Assembly: GCF_035918235.1 (NCBI RefSeq)
Contig: NZ_CP109485.1
Location: 6,735,001-6,799,000 of the forward strand
Source: Streptomyces sp. NBC_01445
GTDB lineage: Bacteria; Actinomycetota; Actinomycetes; Streptomycetales; Streptomycetaceae
DNA: 64,000 nucleotides
Direction: 5' to 3'
Shown: positions 38,069-47,572 of the stretch, in pieces
Layout of the letters: every line of letters begins with the position of its first letter
Numbering within the stretch: position 1 is the first letter of the stretch
The notes under the pieces: model-generated
What the model was told of the DNA's origin: nothing
What the model saw: the letters and a program-made list of their open reading frames with translations, nothing else
Database searches by the model: none
Position numbers and translations under genes: made by a program

Positions 38069-40189
38069 TCAAACGTGAACGACACCGTCCGAGCGGTCAC
38101 CGGAGCCGGAGTCGATACCGGCCGCCTCGACCCGTACCGCGCACACCTTGAACTCCGGCATCCGGGACGTCGGATCGAGAGCGGGGTTGGTCAGGTTATT
38201 GGCGCGCCCGGCGCCCGGCCAGTGAAACGGCATGAACACTGTGTCGGGCCGGATGCCCGCCGTGATCCGGGCGGGCGCCTCGGCCCGCCCGCGCCGGGAG
38301 ACGACGGCGACCGGCTCGCCCTCCGCCACCCCGATCAGCGCGGCGAGCCGCGGATGCAGCTCCACGAAGGGGCCGGGCGCGGCGGCGTTGAGCTCGGCCA
38401 CCCGCCGGGTCTGCGCACCCGACTGGTACTGCGACACGACGCGTCCGGTCGTCAGATGGACCGGGAACTCGGCGTCCGGCTCCTCGGCGGCGGCCCGGTG
38501 CGAGACGGCGACGAACCGGGCCCGCCCGTCGTCGGTGGCGAACCGTTCCAGGAAGAGCCGGGGCGTCCCGGGATGTTCCTCTTCAGGACAGGGCCAGAAC
38601 ACCCCGTCCTCCTCGACGAGCCGCCGATAAGAGATCCCCGCATAGTCGGCAGGCCCCCCTTCCGAAGCCAGCCGCAACTCCTCGAAAACCTCCTCAGGAT
38701 CGGCCGGGAACCCCTTCTCCACCCCCAGCCGGCCGGCCAGCTCACGCAGCACCTCCAGATCGCTCCGCACCCCGTCCGGAGGCGAGAGCGCCCGACGCCG
38801 CAGCAGCACACGCCCCTCCAGACTGGTCACGGTCCCCGTCTCCTCGGCCCACTGGGTGACGGGAAGCACCACATCGGCAAGAGCGGCGGTCTCGGAAAGC
38901 ACCACATCGGCCACGGCCAGAAAGTCGAGCGACCGCAGCCTGTCCTCCACATGGGCGGCACGAGGAGCCGACACCACCGGATTCGACCCCATGACCAGCA
39001 GAGCCCGTACGTCACGCCCCAGCGCGTCGAGCAGTTCGTACGCGGAACGGCCGGGCCCGGGGAGGGAGTCGGGGTCAACGCCCCACACGCCGGCCACGTG
39101 TGCACGCGCCGCAGGGTCGGTCAGCTTCCGGTACCCGGGCAGCTGGTCGGCCTTCTGCCCGTGCTCGCGCCCGCCCTGCCCGTTGCCCTGCCCGGTCAGG
39201 CACCCGTACCCGGAAAGGGGCCGCCCGGCGCGCCCGGTTGCGAGGCACAGGTTGATCCAGGCGCCCACGGTGTCGGTGCCCTTGGACTGCTGCTCGGGCC
39301 CACGCGCGGTGAGCACCATCGCGGCCTCGGGCTCGCAGAACATCCGCACGGCCTCGCGCAGTTGAGGCACCGGAACGCCGGTCACACGCTCCACGTACTC
39401 GGGCCAGTGCGCCATCACGGCGGCCCGCGCGTCCTCCCAGCCGCGGGTCCGCGTGCGCACGAACTCCTCGTCGACCCGCCCCTCGGTCACCACGAGATGC
39501 AGCATGCCGAGGGCCAGGGCGAGATCGGTCCCGGGCCGGGGCGCGAGATGGAGATCGGCGAGCTCGGCGGTGCGCGTGCGGCGGGGGTCGATGACGACCA
39601 ATGTGCCGCCGTTCTCCCGCAGTTCGTTCAGATAGCGCACAGCAGGGGGCATGGTCTCGGCCATGTTCGACCCGACCAGGACCACACATCCCGTACGCGG
39701 AATGTCCTCAAGGGGGAACGGCAGCCCGCGGTCGAGCCCGAACGCGGCGAGCTGCCCCGCCGCGGCGGACGACATGCAGAACCGCCCGTTGTAGTCGATC
39801 TGCGAGGTCCCGAGCACGACCCGGGCGAACTTCCCGAGCGTGTACGCCTTCTCGTTGGTGAGCCCGCCCCCGCCGAAGACCCCGCACGCGTCCGGGCCAT
39901 GAGCAGAACGCGTACGGGAGAGCCCCTCGGCGACACGGTCAAGCGCCTCACCCCAAGAAGCGGCCTCGAGCGCGTCCCCTTTGCGAACAAGCGGCCCACT
40001 CAACCGAACCCCCGGCTCGAGCACGGCAGCGGCCGTACGCCCCTTCCCGCACAGGGCGCCACGATTGACGGGAAACCCGGCACGCTCCGCGACCTCGACA
40101 ACACCAGAGGCAGTCGGGACGAGATTCATCCCGCACTGAAGGGAGCAGTAGGGGCAGTGGGTGGGCGTGACAGTGAGCATGAGGCTCAC
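38069..40189 (-). CDS. nasA: Assimilatory nitrate reductase, molybdopterin catalytic subunit
   Basis: A 706-residue bis-MGD enzyme of the Nas/Nap class that reduces nitrate to nitrite. The [4Fe-4S] ligands are C12, C15, C19 and C47 (CPYCSLQCG and CGKG); the Mo-binding Cys is in YNGRFCMSSAAAG; GSNMAETMP, GPEQQSKGTD and the C-terminal FMPFHWPGAGRANNLTNPALDP bind the cofactor. The C-terminal BFD Fe-S domain of cyanobacterial-type NasA is absent. The start may be the GTG at 40189 or the ATG at 40180, neither with a ribosome binding site. Works with nirBD and the siroheme chelatase. Confidence 0.95.
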   Translation of the reverse strand: MSLMLTVTPTHCPYCSLQCGMNLVPTASGVVEVAERAGFPVNRGALCGKGRTAAAVLEPGVRLSGPLVRKGDALEAASWGEALDRVAEGLSRTRSAHGPDACGVFGGGGLTNEKAYTLGKFARVVLGTSQIDYNGRFCMSSAAAGQLAAFGLDRGLPFPLEDIPRTGCVVLVGSNMAETMPPAVRYLNELRENGGTLVVIDPRRTRTAELADLHLAPRPGTDLALALGMLHLVVTEGRVDEEFVRTRTRGWEDARAAVMAHWPEYVERVTGVPVPQLREAVRMFCEPEAAMVLTARGPEQQSKGTDTVGAWINLCLATGRAGRPLSGYGCLTGQGNGQGGREHGQKADQLPGYRKLTDPAARAHVAGVWGVDPDSLPGPGRSAYELLDALGRDVRALLVMGSNPVVSAPRAAHVEDRLRSLDFLAVADVVLSETAALADVVLPVTQWAEETGTVTSLEGRVLLRRRALSPPDGVRSDLEVLRELAGRLGVEKGFPADPEEVFEELRLASEGGPADYAGISYRRLVEEDGVFWPCPEEEHPGTPRLFLERFATDDGRARFVAVSHRAAAEEPDAEFPVHLTTGRVVSQYQSGAQTRRVAELNAAAPGPFVELHPRLAALIGVAEGEPVAVVSRRGRAEAPARITAGIRPDTVFMPFHWPGAGRANNLTNPALDPTSRMPEFKVCAVRVEAAGIDSGSGDRSDGVVHV

Positions 40190-40203
40190 ACTGCGCGCAC
40201 GCT

Positions 40204-40230
40204 GTTACGCGACAGCCCACGCCCGATTAC
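40204..40230 (-). promoter_or_regulatory. Weak GlnR-like sites before nasA
   Basis: On the minus strand GTAAT-n6-TGGGC-n6-GTAAC: the two gTnAC elements are 22 bp apart, as in GlnR boxes, but the middle GaAAC element is degenerate. Only suggestive. Confidence 0.3.
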
Positions 40231-40420
40231 ACGCAAGGCACGACGCCCTCTTAGCGGCACCGGCGGGACGGTGAGAACAGCGGCGGATCAGCCGCGAAAC
40301 CGTCGCGAGGGGACGTGGGGGTGTGTCCGCCCGGAGCACGGAGGTGCAGGCGCCGGTGAAGGGACACAGGGCGGAGGCGCCACGATGGCGAGGACGGACA
40401 CACCCCCGCGGCCCCGCCCC

Positions 40421-40560
40421 ACGTCACACGAGGCGATTGAGCGAAGCCGAACAACAGGCGATTGAGGGAAGCCGAACACAAGGCGATGCACCGAAGCCGA
40501 ACGTCACACGGGGAGCATCACCGAAGCCGAACGTCACACGAGGCGCATCAGCGAAGCCCC
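40421..40560. repeat. Five-unit 25/30-bp degenerate tandem repeat
   Basis: Units at 40421-40450, 40451-40475, 40476-40500, 40501-40530 and 40531-40560, of 30, 25, 25, 30 and 30 bp. The first four end in GAAGCCGA and the fifth in GAAGCCCC; the longer ones add ACGTCACACG at the start. The array fills most of the space between nasA and the DUF218 gene and overlaps the last 13 bp of the latter. The rest of the 358-bp gap (40190-40420) holds no gene I can support. Confidence 0.85.
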
Positions 40561-41222
40561 ACCTCAAGAGCCTCCCGAACCCCAGCCTCCCGTTGGCCGA
40601 GAAACCGGGGATCGGGCCGGAACACGGAGTCGATGACGGCCTTCCCCGCAGCGAACACCTCACGGGCCCCGCCGTAATACCAGGTCACGTCGTGCCGGTC
40701 GTCGACGCCGACGCCGTACGACGAGACGCCCGCCGCCTCGCACAGGGCGACCGCGCGCCGAATGTGGAACCCCTGGCTGATCAGCACGGCCCGGTCGACC
40801 CCGAAGATCTTCTTGGCCCGCACGCACGAGTCCCACGTGTCGAACCCGGCGTAGTCGCTGACAACGGCCTTGTCCGGCACCCCGTGCCGGGTCAGATAGG
40901 CGCGCATGGCGTCGGGCTCGTCGTAGTCCTCGCGGCTGTTGTCGCCGGTCACCAGAAGGACCCGGATCCGCCCGTCACGGTAGAGCTGGGCCGCGGCGTC
41001 GAGCCGGTGAGCGAGATACGGCGAAGGCTCGCCCTCCCAGAGCCCGGCCCCGAACACCACAGCGACATCCGTGCGCGGAGCATCGTCAACCGTACGCAGC
41101 CGGTCCCCGGTCACCACAAACATCCACGTAGCCGGCAACAGCGCCAGCACACACACGGCCACTGCGCCCTGTACGAACAGCCGCCACCCCCGTCGCGTAC
41201 GCGGCAACCGGATCCGCACCAC
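40548..41222 (-). CDS. SanA/YdcF-family (DUF218) membrane protein
   Basis: A 224-residue protein with one N-terminal TM helix (about 12-36, LFVQGAVAVCVLALLPATWMFVV) and a DUF218 domain: VAVVFGAGLWEGEPSPYLAHRLDAA, LLVTGDNSREDYDEPDAM, and VLISQGFHIRRAVALCEAAG. Homologues SanA and ElyC affect cell-envelope integrity and vancomycin resistance in E. coli. GTG start at 41222 behind a GGGGGT sequence. The gene ends inside the tandem repeat array, so its last residues may differ between strains. Confidence 0.9.
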   Translation of the reverse strand: MVRIRLPRTRRGWRLFVQGAVAVCVLALLPATWMFVVTGDRLRTVDDAPRTDVAVVFGAGLWEGEPSPYLAHRLDAAAQLYRDGRIRVLLVTGDNSREDYDEPDAMRAYLTRHGVPDKAVVSDYAGFDTWDSCVRAKKIFGVDRAVLISQGFHIRRAVALCEAAGVSSYGVGVDDRHDVTWYYGGAREVFAAGKAVIDSVFRPDPRFLGQREAGVREALEVGLR

Positions 41223-41408
41223 TGACCCCCACCCCCACCCCTCCGAAAACGTCGTCGCACGACTGGACGCACGTTTCCGCCGGCCGGTTCACGCGGCAAG
41301 CGGGGACCCGACCACCTCACATCCGTCCGAACACCCGGTGAGCCCAGGGGAAGCGACCCGTCACCGCCCCGCAACGACGCCGCAACCTCCCGCGGACAGG
41401 ATCGGTTC

Positions 41409-42314
41409 ATGACGGCGTCGAAACATCAGCGCGACGAGCCCACCGGCACGGCCCACCTCGACAGTACGGCGCAACTCATGACCAGGATCACCAGTCAGCT
41501 CGGCACCCAGCTGAGCCATGTCAGGCTCGACGGCAGCCGCCGCACACCCCCGCAGCCCCCGCCCGCCCCGCCGGCCCTGGTGGTCGTGGCGCACGGCAGC
41601 CGCGACCCGAGGGCGCTCGCCACGGTCCACGCCCTGCTGGACAAGGTGCGCGAGGAACGCCCGGGACTCCCCGTCCACCTCGGCCACATCGAGCTGAACG
41701 AACCGCTCCTGACCGACACCCTCGCGGGCCTCGCCCCCGGCCGCGCCGTCCTGGCCCCGCTGCTCCTGTCCCGCGGCTACCACGTGAAGCAGGACATCCC
41801 GGCAGCCCTGGCCACGGCCCCGCACCTGACGGCCCGCGTCGCCCCGCCGCTGGGCCCCCACCCGCTCCTCGTGGAAACGCTGTACGCCCGCCTGGTAGAG
41901 GCGGGCTGGGACCCGCGCCCCGACGCCCGTACCCGCAGGACCAGCGGCGTAGTCCTCGCGGCGGCCGGCTCCCGCGACCCCGACTCGGCCGTCGACACGG
42001 CCCGTACGGCCGCGCTCCTGGCGAACCGGCTCGGTGTCCCGGTGGTGCCCGCCTACGCGAGTGCCGCCGCGCCCACCGTCCCGGCCGCGCTGCGGGCGCT
42101 GGCCGCGAGAGGCAGGCACCGAGCCGCCGTCGCCGCGTACTTCACGGCGCCGGGCCGCTTCGCCACGCAGTGCGCGCAGGCCGCCCCCTGGATAGCCGCC
42201 GCCCCGCTGGGCGCGCACACGGCGATGGCGCGCCTCCTGCTCCACCGCTACGACACGACGCTCGCGTCCCCGGCGCGACCCGCTCCCGTACAGCGGCAGC
42301 TCACGTCGGCCTGA
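41409..42314 (+). CDS. Sirohydrochlorin chelatase (CbiX/SirB type)
   Basis: A 301-residue two-repeat class II chelatase that inserts Fe2+ (or Co2+) into sirohydrochlorin. The N-terminal 50 residues are a disordered Pro-rich lead; the first CbiX half has VVVAHGSRDPRALATVHALL (metal His) and APLLLSRGYHVKQDIPAAL, the second GVVLAAAGSRDPDSAVDTARTAALL. In the second half the His is replaced (AAAGSRDPD), so only the first site seems active. Its position near nasA and nirBD fits a role in siroheme supply for nitrite reductase. Confidence 0.9.
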   Translation: MTASKHQRDEPTGTAHLDSTAQLMTRITSQLGTQLSHVRLDGSRRTPPQPPPAPPALVVVAHGSRDPRALATVHALLDKVREERPGLPVHLGHIELNEPLLTDTLAGLAPGRAVLAPLLLSRGYHVKQDIPAALATAPHLTARVAPPLGPHPLLVETLYARLVEAGWDPRPDARTRRTSGVVLAAAGSRDPDSAVDTARTAALLANRLGVPVVPAYASAAAPTVPAALRALAARGRHRAAVAAYFTAPGRFATQCAQAAPWIAAAPLGAHTAMARLLLHRYDTTLASPARPAPVQRQLTSA

Positions 42315-42347
42315 CCGTTTGTCACCGCGTGCCTTTACTGTCAGTCC

Positions 42348-43739
42348 ATGGAAGGCACGCACGAGACACCCGCAGCGAAATCGGTCCCAGCCGTCCCAAC
42401 CGCCCCATCGCACCCCATCGACCAGTCCGGCTACGACGCTGCGGCGACGGAGCGCTGGGCCCCCGAGCCGGACAAACGCCCCGGCCGCACCGCCTTCCAG
42501 CGCGACCGCGCCCGCGTCCTGCACTCCTCGGCGCTGCGCCGCCTCGCGGGCAAGACCCAGGTGGTCACCCCCGGCACGATCCCCCAGGCTCTCGACTCCG
42601 CTCGAGCAGGGGGGACCCCCATCCGAGTCTGGGATGCCAGCCCCCGCACCCGTCTGACGCACTCCCTGGAGTGCGCGCAGGTGGGCCGGGAGCTCGGCGC
42701 GGCGCTCGGCTGCGACCCGGACCTCGTGGAGACGGCCTGCCTCTCGCACGACATGGGCCACCCGCCCTTCGGCCACAACGGCGAACAGGCGCTGAACGAG
42801 GTGGCGCAGGACTGCGGCGGCTTCGAGGGGAACGCGCAGTCGCTGCGCCTGCTGACCCGTATCGAACCCAAGCGCTTCGTCCAGAGCGCCGACACGGACG
42901 AGCTGGTCAGCGTAGGCCTGAACCTCACGCGCGCCGCGCTGGACGCCGCGACGAAGTACCCGTGGCCCCGCGGCGGCCACCCCACCGACCCGGCCTCGCC
43001 CAAGTTCGGCGTGTACGAGGACGACCGCCCGGTCTTCGACTGGATCCGCAAGGAGTCACCCGAGCGACGCACCTGCTTCGAGGCGCAGGTCATGGACTGG
43101 TCGGACGACGTCGCGTACTCGGTGCACGACCTGGAGGACGGCCTGCACGCCGGCCACCTGGACCCGAACATGCTGCACGCCGAGCCGGAGCGCCGTGACA
43201 TCTACGCGGTCGCGATCGGCCGATACGTACCGGCGGACACGGACCCCGAAGAGCTCGCGGCGGCGCTCGACCGGCTCCTCGACCAGGAGTGGTGGCCGCA
43301 CGGCTACGACGGCACGGCGGTCGCGCAGGCCCGCCTCAAGGATGCGACGAGCCAGCTCATCGGCCGCTTCTGCCTCGCGGCGGAGGGCGCCACGCGCACC
43401 CGGTACGGCTCGGGCCGCCTCACGCGCTACGAGGCCGAGCTGGTGGTGCCGCGCGAGGCACGGTACGAGTGCGCGGTCCTCAAGGCGGTCGCCGACCGGT
43501 ACGTGATGCAGCGCCCGCAGCAGGAGCGGCTCCGCGCCGACCAGCGCATCGTCGTGGCGGAGCTCGCCGAGGCGCTCACCCGGCGCGCCCCCGACGGCCT
43601 CGACCCGCAGTTCCGTGCCCTGTTCGACACGGCGGGCGACGACCGCTCCCGCAAGCGCGTGATCGTCGACCAGATCTCCTCCCTCACCGACGCCTCGGCC
43701 CGCGAGCTGCACGCGCGGCTGACAGGGCCCCGTCCATGA
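42348..43739 (+). CDS. dgt: Deoxyguanosinetriphosphate triphosphohydrolase-like protein
   Basis: A 463-residue HD-domain dNTPase that splits dNTP to deoxynucleoside and triphosphate. The metal centre shows [15 protein letters not shown] (first His) and [16 protein letters not shown] (HD pair and following His). [17 protein letters not shown] gives the last Asp. Between PGT and VWDASP about 16 residues ([16 protein letters not shown]) interrupt an otherwise well conserved segment; they are coded by a repeat element at 42579-42633. TACTGT 6 nt before the ATG and the lack of a ribosome binding site suggest a leaderless mRNA. Confidence 0.93.
   Translation: MEGTHETPAAKSVPAVPTAPSHPIDQSGYDAAATERWAPEPDKRPGRTAFQRDRARVLHSSALRRLAGKTQVVTPGTIPQALDSARAGGTPIRVWDASPRTRLTHSLECAQVGRELGAALGCDPDLVETACLSHDMGHPPFGHNGEQALNEVAQDCGGFEGNAQSLRLLTRIEPKRFVQSADTDELVSVGLNLTRAALDAATKYPWPRGGHPTDPASPKFGVYEDDRPVFDWIRKESPERRTCFEAQVMDWSDDVAYSVHDLEDGLHAGHLDPNMLHAEPERRDIYAVAIGRYVPADTDPEELAAALDRLLDQEWWPHGYDGTAVAQARLKDATSQLIGRFCLAAEGATRTRYGSGRLTRYEAELVVPREARYECAVLKAVADRYVMQRPQQERLRADQRIVVAELAEALTRRAPDGLDPQFRALFDTAGDDRSRKRVIVDQISSLTDASARELHARLTGPRP
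42579..42633 (+). repeat. Hairpin-rich repeat element inserted in frame in dgt
   Basis: CCCA (42583-42586) with TGGG (42630-42633), GACTC (42594-42598) with GAGTC (42625-42629), and GGGGG-A-CCCCC (42610-42620) in the middle. The core CTCGAGCAGGGGGGACCCCC matches, as I remember it, a small dispersed element of Streptomyces genomes found mainly between genes. Here it is in frame and has no stop codon. Confidence 0.65.
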
Positions 43740-44037
43740 GGGCGTCGCCCAGCGGGGTGCGGCGGTGCAGGACGGAGTCGCCGCGCCGCAGCGAACCGAC
43801 GGGACCCGCTTCTCGCAGGACCGTGGCGCGCCGGCTCGCGGTGGACGCGGTCGGCCGCAGCGGCCGGGCCAACCGCACGGTCGTACGCGGATGTTCGAGG
43901 GCTTCGATGGCTTCGAGGGCGAGCGCCGGGGTCGGCCACCCCGGCGCGGATCCCGGAGGACGCACGAGGACGGGGTCGAGCAGCGGGTCGGTCAGCGCCA
44001 CCGGTGACGCGACGGAGAGGAACGACGGGGCCCGCAC
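43684..44037 (-). pseudogene. Remnant of an ArsR-like winged-helix regulator
   Basis: The minus-strand frame reads LALEAIEALEHPRTTVRLARPL, then TASTASRRATVLREAGPVG, then [15 protein letters not shown]. This is the winged-helix C-terminal third of a common Streptomyces ArsR-like family (usual end: STASRHATVLREAGLV, VLHRLTPLGxALL). The N-terminal two thirds of the usual protein are missing; upstream sequence is not recognisable, and no good start is seen. The last 56 bp overlap the 3' end of dgt in antisense. The rest of the space up to 44223 shows a possible TM fragment on the plus strand (GFVRIALLCTVVVLVAKPAIDHW, ending TGA at 44127-44129). Confidence 0.6.
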
Positions 44038-44223
44038 CGCGCTGCGCCGCGGCGGGGTTCGTGCGGATCGCGCTCCTGTGCACGGTCGTCGTCCTCGTCG
44101 CGAAACCGGCCATCGACCACTGGGCGTGACGAAAAGATGCCCTGTTCGGACCATGCCCCCTTCCCGCATCACGCTCCGTGCGGGACGCTCGCATATGGCG
44201 CCATGGCAAAGAGGAGGCATCAC

Positions 44224-45498
44224 GTGGTCGACGCGGATCAAACGTTCGTCATTGTCGGAGGCGGGCTCGCCGGAGCGAAAGCGGCCGAGACGCTGCGCTC
44301 CGAGGGCTTCAACGGCAGAGTGATCCTCATCGGGGACGAGAGGGATCATCCGTACGAACGCCCGCCCCTGTCCAAGGGCTATCTCCAGGGCAAGGAGGAA
44401 CGGGACAGCGTCTTCGTCCACGAACCGGCCTGGTACGCGCAGAACGACATCGAGCTGCACCTCGGCCAGACCGTCGTAGCGGTCGACCCGGCCGTGAAGA
44501 ACGTCCGGCTCGGCGACGGCACGGTCGTCCACTACGACAAGCTGCTCCTGGTCACCGGCGCCGAGCCGCGCCGCATGGACATCCCGGGCACCGAGCTGGC
44601 CGGCGTGCACCACCTGCGCCGCCTCGCCCACGCGGAGCGCCTGAAGGGCGTCCTCGCCTCCCTCGGCCGGGACAACGGCCACATCGTGATCGCGGGCGCG
44701 GGCTGGATCGGTCTGGAGGTCGCCGCGGCGGCCCGCGAGTACGGCGCCGAGGTCACCGTCGTCGAGCCCGAGGCAACCCCGCTGCACGCGGTCCTCGGCC
44801 CCGAAATCGGCCAGATCTTCGCCGACCTGCACGCCGAGCACGGCGTCCGCTTCCACTTCGGGACCCGCCTCACCGGCATCACCGGCCAGGACGGCATGGT
44901 CCTCGCCGCCCTCACCGATGACGGCGAGGAGCACCTGGCCCATGACGTGCTGGCCGCGATCGGCGCCGCCCCGCGCGTCTCGCTCGCCGAGTCCGCCGGG
45001 ATCGAGCTCGCCGACCGTTCGCACGGCGGCGGCATCGCCGTCGACGCCTCGCTGCGCACCTCCGACCCGGACATCTACGCGGCCGGTGACGTGGCGGCCG
45101 TGCAGCACCCCCTCTTCGGGACCCGGCTGCGCGTCGAGCACTGGGCCAACGCGCTCAACGGCGGCCCGGCCGCCGCGCGCGCCATGCTGGGCCAGGAGGT
45201 GACGTACGACCGCGTGCCGTACTTCTTCTCCGACCAGTACGACGTCGGCCTCGAGTACTCGGGCTGGGCGCCCCCGGGCTCGTACGACCAGGTGGTCATC
45301 CGCGGGGACGCGGGCAAGCGGCAGTTCATCGCGTTCTGGCTCAAGGACGGGCGGGTGCTCGCCGGGATGAACGTGAACGTGTGGGACGTCACGGAGACCA
45401 TCCAGGCCCTCATCCGCTCCGGTGTCAGGCCCGGGGCCGAACGCCTGTCGGATCCGTCCGTCGCGCTCACGGCGCTGCTTGAGGGGGAGGACGGGTGA
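44224..45498 (+). CDS. FAD-dependent ferredoxin-reductase-like oxidoreductase
   Basis: A 424-residue NAD(P)H:ferredoxin/rubredoxin reductase of the type that serves P450 and dioxygenase systems. FAD motif FVIVGGGLAGAKAAETLR; YERPPLSKGYL; NAD(P)H motif IVIAGAGWIGLEVAAAARE; TSDPDIYAAGDVAA; the C-terminal Reductase_C domain has VEHWANALNGG and YFFSDQYDVGLEYSGWA. The GTG at 44224 follows GAGGAGG by 7 nt, so the ATG seven codons upstream is not needed. It stands 34 bp before dnaG. Confidence 0.92.
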   Translation: MVDADQTFVIVGGGLAGAKAAETLRSEGFNGRVILIGDERDHPYERPPLSKGYLQGKEERDSVFVHEPAWYAQNDIELHLGQTVVAVDPAVKNVRLGDGTVVHYDKLLLVTGAEPRRMDIPGTELAGVHHLRRLAHAERLKGVLASLGRDNGHIVIAGAGWIGLEVAAAAREYGAEVTVVEPEATPLHAVLGPEIGQIFADLHAEHGVRFHFGTRLTGITGQDGMVLAALTDDGEEHLAHDVLAAIGAAPRVSLAESAGIELADRSHGGGIAVDASLRTSDPDIYAAGDVAAVQHPLFGTRLRVEHWANALNGGPAAARAMLGQEVTYDRVPYFFSDQYDVGLEYSGWAPPGSYDQVVIRGDAGKRQFIAFWLKDGRVLAGMNVNVWDVTETIQALIRSGVRPGAERLSDPSVALTALLEGEDG

Positions 45499-45520
45499 CG
45501 TGAGTGTCGGCGGGTCACCG

Positions 45521-45526
45521 TAGAAT
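45521..45526 (+). promoter_or_regulatory. -10 element of the dnaG leaderless promoter
   Basis: TAGAAT matches the Streptomyces housekeeping -10 consensus (TAnnaT) and lies 6 nt before the GTG of dnaG. No ribosome binding site is present, so transcription probably starts at the GTG. Confidence 0.6.
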
Positions 45527-45532
45527 TCTTGC

Positions 45533-47431
45533 GTGGCAGGCAGGATCAATGACGAGGACGTGAAGGCGGTCCGGGACGCGGTCCCGATCGACGCCGTGGT
45601 GTCCGAGTACCTGCAACTGCGCAACGCGGGCGGCGGGAACCTCAAGGGCCTGTGCCCCTTCCACGACGAGAAGTCGCCGTCCTTCCAGGTCAGCCCGAGC
45701 AAGGGCTTCTTCCACTGCTTCGGCTGCCAGGAGGGCGGCGACACCATCACGTTCGTGATGAAGGTCGACCACCTCTCCTTCTCCGAGGCCGTGGAGCGCC
45801 TCGCCGGCCAGGCGGGCATCACCCTGCGGTACGAGGAGGGCGGCTACAACCCCTCGCACCAGCGCGGTGAGCGCATCCGCCTGGTCGAGGCGCACAAGGC
45901 GGCCGCCCAGTTCTACATGGACCAGCTGGAGAGCGCCGAGGCGGAGATCGGCCGCAAGTTCCTCGCCGAGCGCGGCTTCGACCAGGCCACCGCCGCGCAC
46001 TTCGGCGTCGGCTACAGCCCGGCCGGCTGGGACCACCTCACGCGCTTCCTGCGCGGCAAGGGGTTCACCGACAAGGAGCTCATCACCTCCGGGATCGCCC
46101 AGGAGGGCCGCCGCGGCCCCATCGACCGCTTCCGCGGCCGCCTCATGTGGCCCATCCGGGACATCGGCGGCGAGGTCGTCGGCTTCGGCGCCCGCCGCCT
46201 GCGCGACGACGACAACGGTCCGAAGTACCTGAACACGCCCGAGACGCCGATCTACAAGAAGTCCCAGGTGCTCTACGGCATCGACCTCGCGAAGAAGGAC
46301 ATCGCCAAGTCGAGCCGCGCCGTCGTCGTCGAGGGGTACACGGACGTGATGGCCTGCCATCTCGCCGGCATCACCACCGCCATCGCGACCTGCGGCACCG
46401 CCTTCGGCGGCGACCACATCAAGATCCTGCGCCGCCTCCTCATGGACAACGGGAGCGCCCGTGTGATCTTCACCTTCGACGGCGACTCGGCGGGCCAGAA
46501 GGCCGCCCTGCGCGCCTTCGAGGACGACCAGAAGTTCGCCGCCGAGACGTACATCGCCGTGGCCCCCGACGGAATGGACCCCTGCGACCTGCGCCTGGCC
46601 AAGGGCGACGAGGCGGTCGCCGACCTCGTCGAACCCCGCACCCCGCTCTTCGAGTTCGCCCTGCGCCACATCGTCTCCCGGTACGACCTGGAGACCCCCG
46701 CCGGCCGCGCCTCCGCGCTGGACGAGGCCGCCCCCGTCGTCGCCCGCATCAAGAACAGCGGCGCGCAGCACGAGGTAGCCGTCCAGCTCGCCGGCATGCT
46801 CGGCATCCTCGACACCCAGTTCGTCGTCAAGCGCGTCTCGCAGCTCGCCCGCTGGGCCCGCGACCGTGGTGGCCGCGGCCCCGCCCCGGCCCGCCCGCAG
46901 CAGTCCTACGAGGCCGCGGCGACGCGCGCCTCCGCCGCCGGCCCCGCCCTCACCCTGCGCAACCCCGTGTACGCCACCGAGCGCGAGCTGCTCAAACTGG
47001 CCCTCCAGCGGCCCGAGTTGGTCTCCCCGGCCTTCGACGCGTACGGCGTGGACGAGTTCACCGCCGCCCCGTACGCCGCGGTGCGCGAGGCGATCATCGA
47101 GGCGGGCGGCGCCGACCTCGGCACGCAGGACCCGCAGGCGTATCTCGTACGCGTCCGGGAGGTGGCGCCCGACGACGCGGTGCGCGCCATGGTCACCGAG
47201 CTCGCCGTCGAGGCGATCCTGCGCAGATCCGTCGACGAGGTGTACGCGGGCCAGCAGCTGGTCGCCGTGCGCCGCCGCGCCGTCGACCGGCGCATCCGCG
47301 ACGTACAGGGCTCCCTGACCCGCCTGGGCACGCACGGCGACCCGGCGCGCCTGTCCGCCGTCCAGGAGGAGCTGATGGTCCTCCAGCGCTACGACAGGGC
47401 ACTGCAGGACCTCGGCGCACAGGCGCTCTGA
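45533..47431 (+). CDS. dnaG: DNA primase
   Basis: A 632-residue primase that makes RNA primers at the replication fork. Zinc-binding domain CPFHDEKSPSF to HCFGCQEGGD (CHC2 type, residues about 42-66); RNA polymerase domain with the TOPRIM motif VVVEGYTDVMA and FDGDSAGQKAALRAFED; a Pro/Ala linker near 440-470 (RGGRGPAPARPQQSYEAA); and the C-terminal DnaB-interaction domain. The GTG start is supported by the -10 element and the family N-terminus (INDEDVKAVRD). It is followed by hrdA, a version of the common dnaG-sigma macromolecular synthesis arrangement. Confidence 0.97.
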   Translation: MAGRINDEDVKAVRDAVPIDAVVSEYLQLRNAGGGNLKGLCPFHDEKSPSFQVSPSKGFFHCFGCQEGGDTITFVMKVDHLSFSEAVERLAGQAGITLRYEEGGYNPSHQRGERIRLVEAHKAAAQFYMDQLESAEAEIGRKFLAERGFDQATAAHFGVGYSPAGWDHLTRFLRGKGFTDKELITSGIAQEGRRGPIDRFRGRLMWPIRDIGGEVVGFGARRLRDDDNGPKYLNTPETPIYKKSQVLYGIDLAKKDIAKSSRAVVVEGYTDVMACHLAGITTAIATCGTAFGGDHIKILRRLLMDNGSARVIFTFDGDSAGQKAALRAFEDDQKFAAETYIAVAPDGMDPCDLRLAKGDEAVADLVEPRTPLFEFALRHIVSRYDLETPAGRASALDEAAPVVARIKNSGAQHEVAVQLAGMLGILDTQFVVKRVSQLARWARDRGGRGPAPARPQQSYEAAATRASAAGPALTLRNPVYATERELLKLALQRPELVSPAFDAYGVDEFTAAPYAAVREAIIEAGGADLGTQDPQAYLVRVREVAPDDAVRAMVTELAVEAILRRSVDEVYAGQQLVAVRRRAVDRRIRDVQGSLTRLGTHGDPARLSAVQEELMVLQRYDRALQDLGAQAL

Positions 47432-47572
47432 CCCTCGGGGCCTGCCGTCGGACTCCCGCCTGCCCCGCGGCGGACGAGGAAAGACTGACGACAGGCCCTG
47501 GCCCCCGCCGGCCCGCGACGAGGTCCGTCCGGCCGGTTTCGGCCCGTCCGGCAGGGGCAGGCGTCGTGCACG

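Noticed and set aside
40421..40560. Possible CRISPR-like array
   Set aside because: The units are contiguous and degenerate with no unique spacers, and no cas genes are present.
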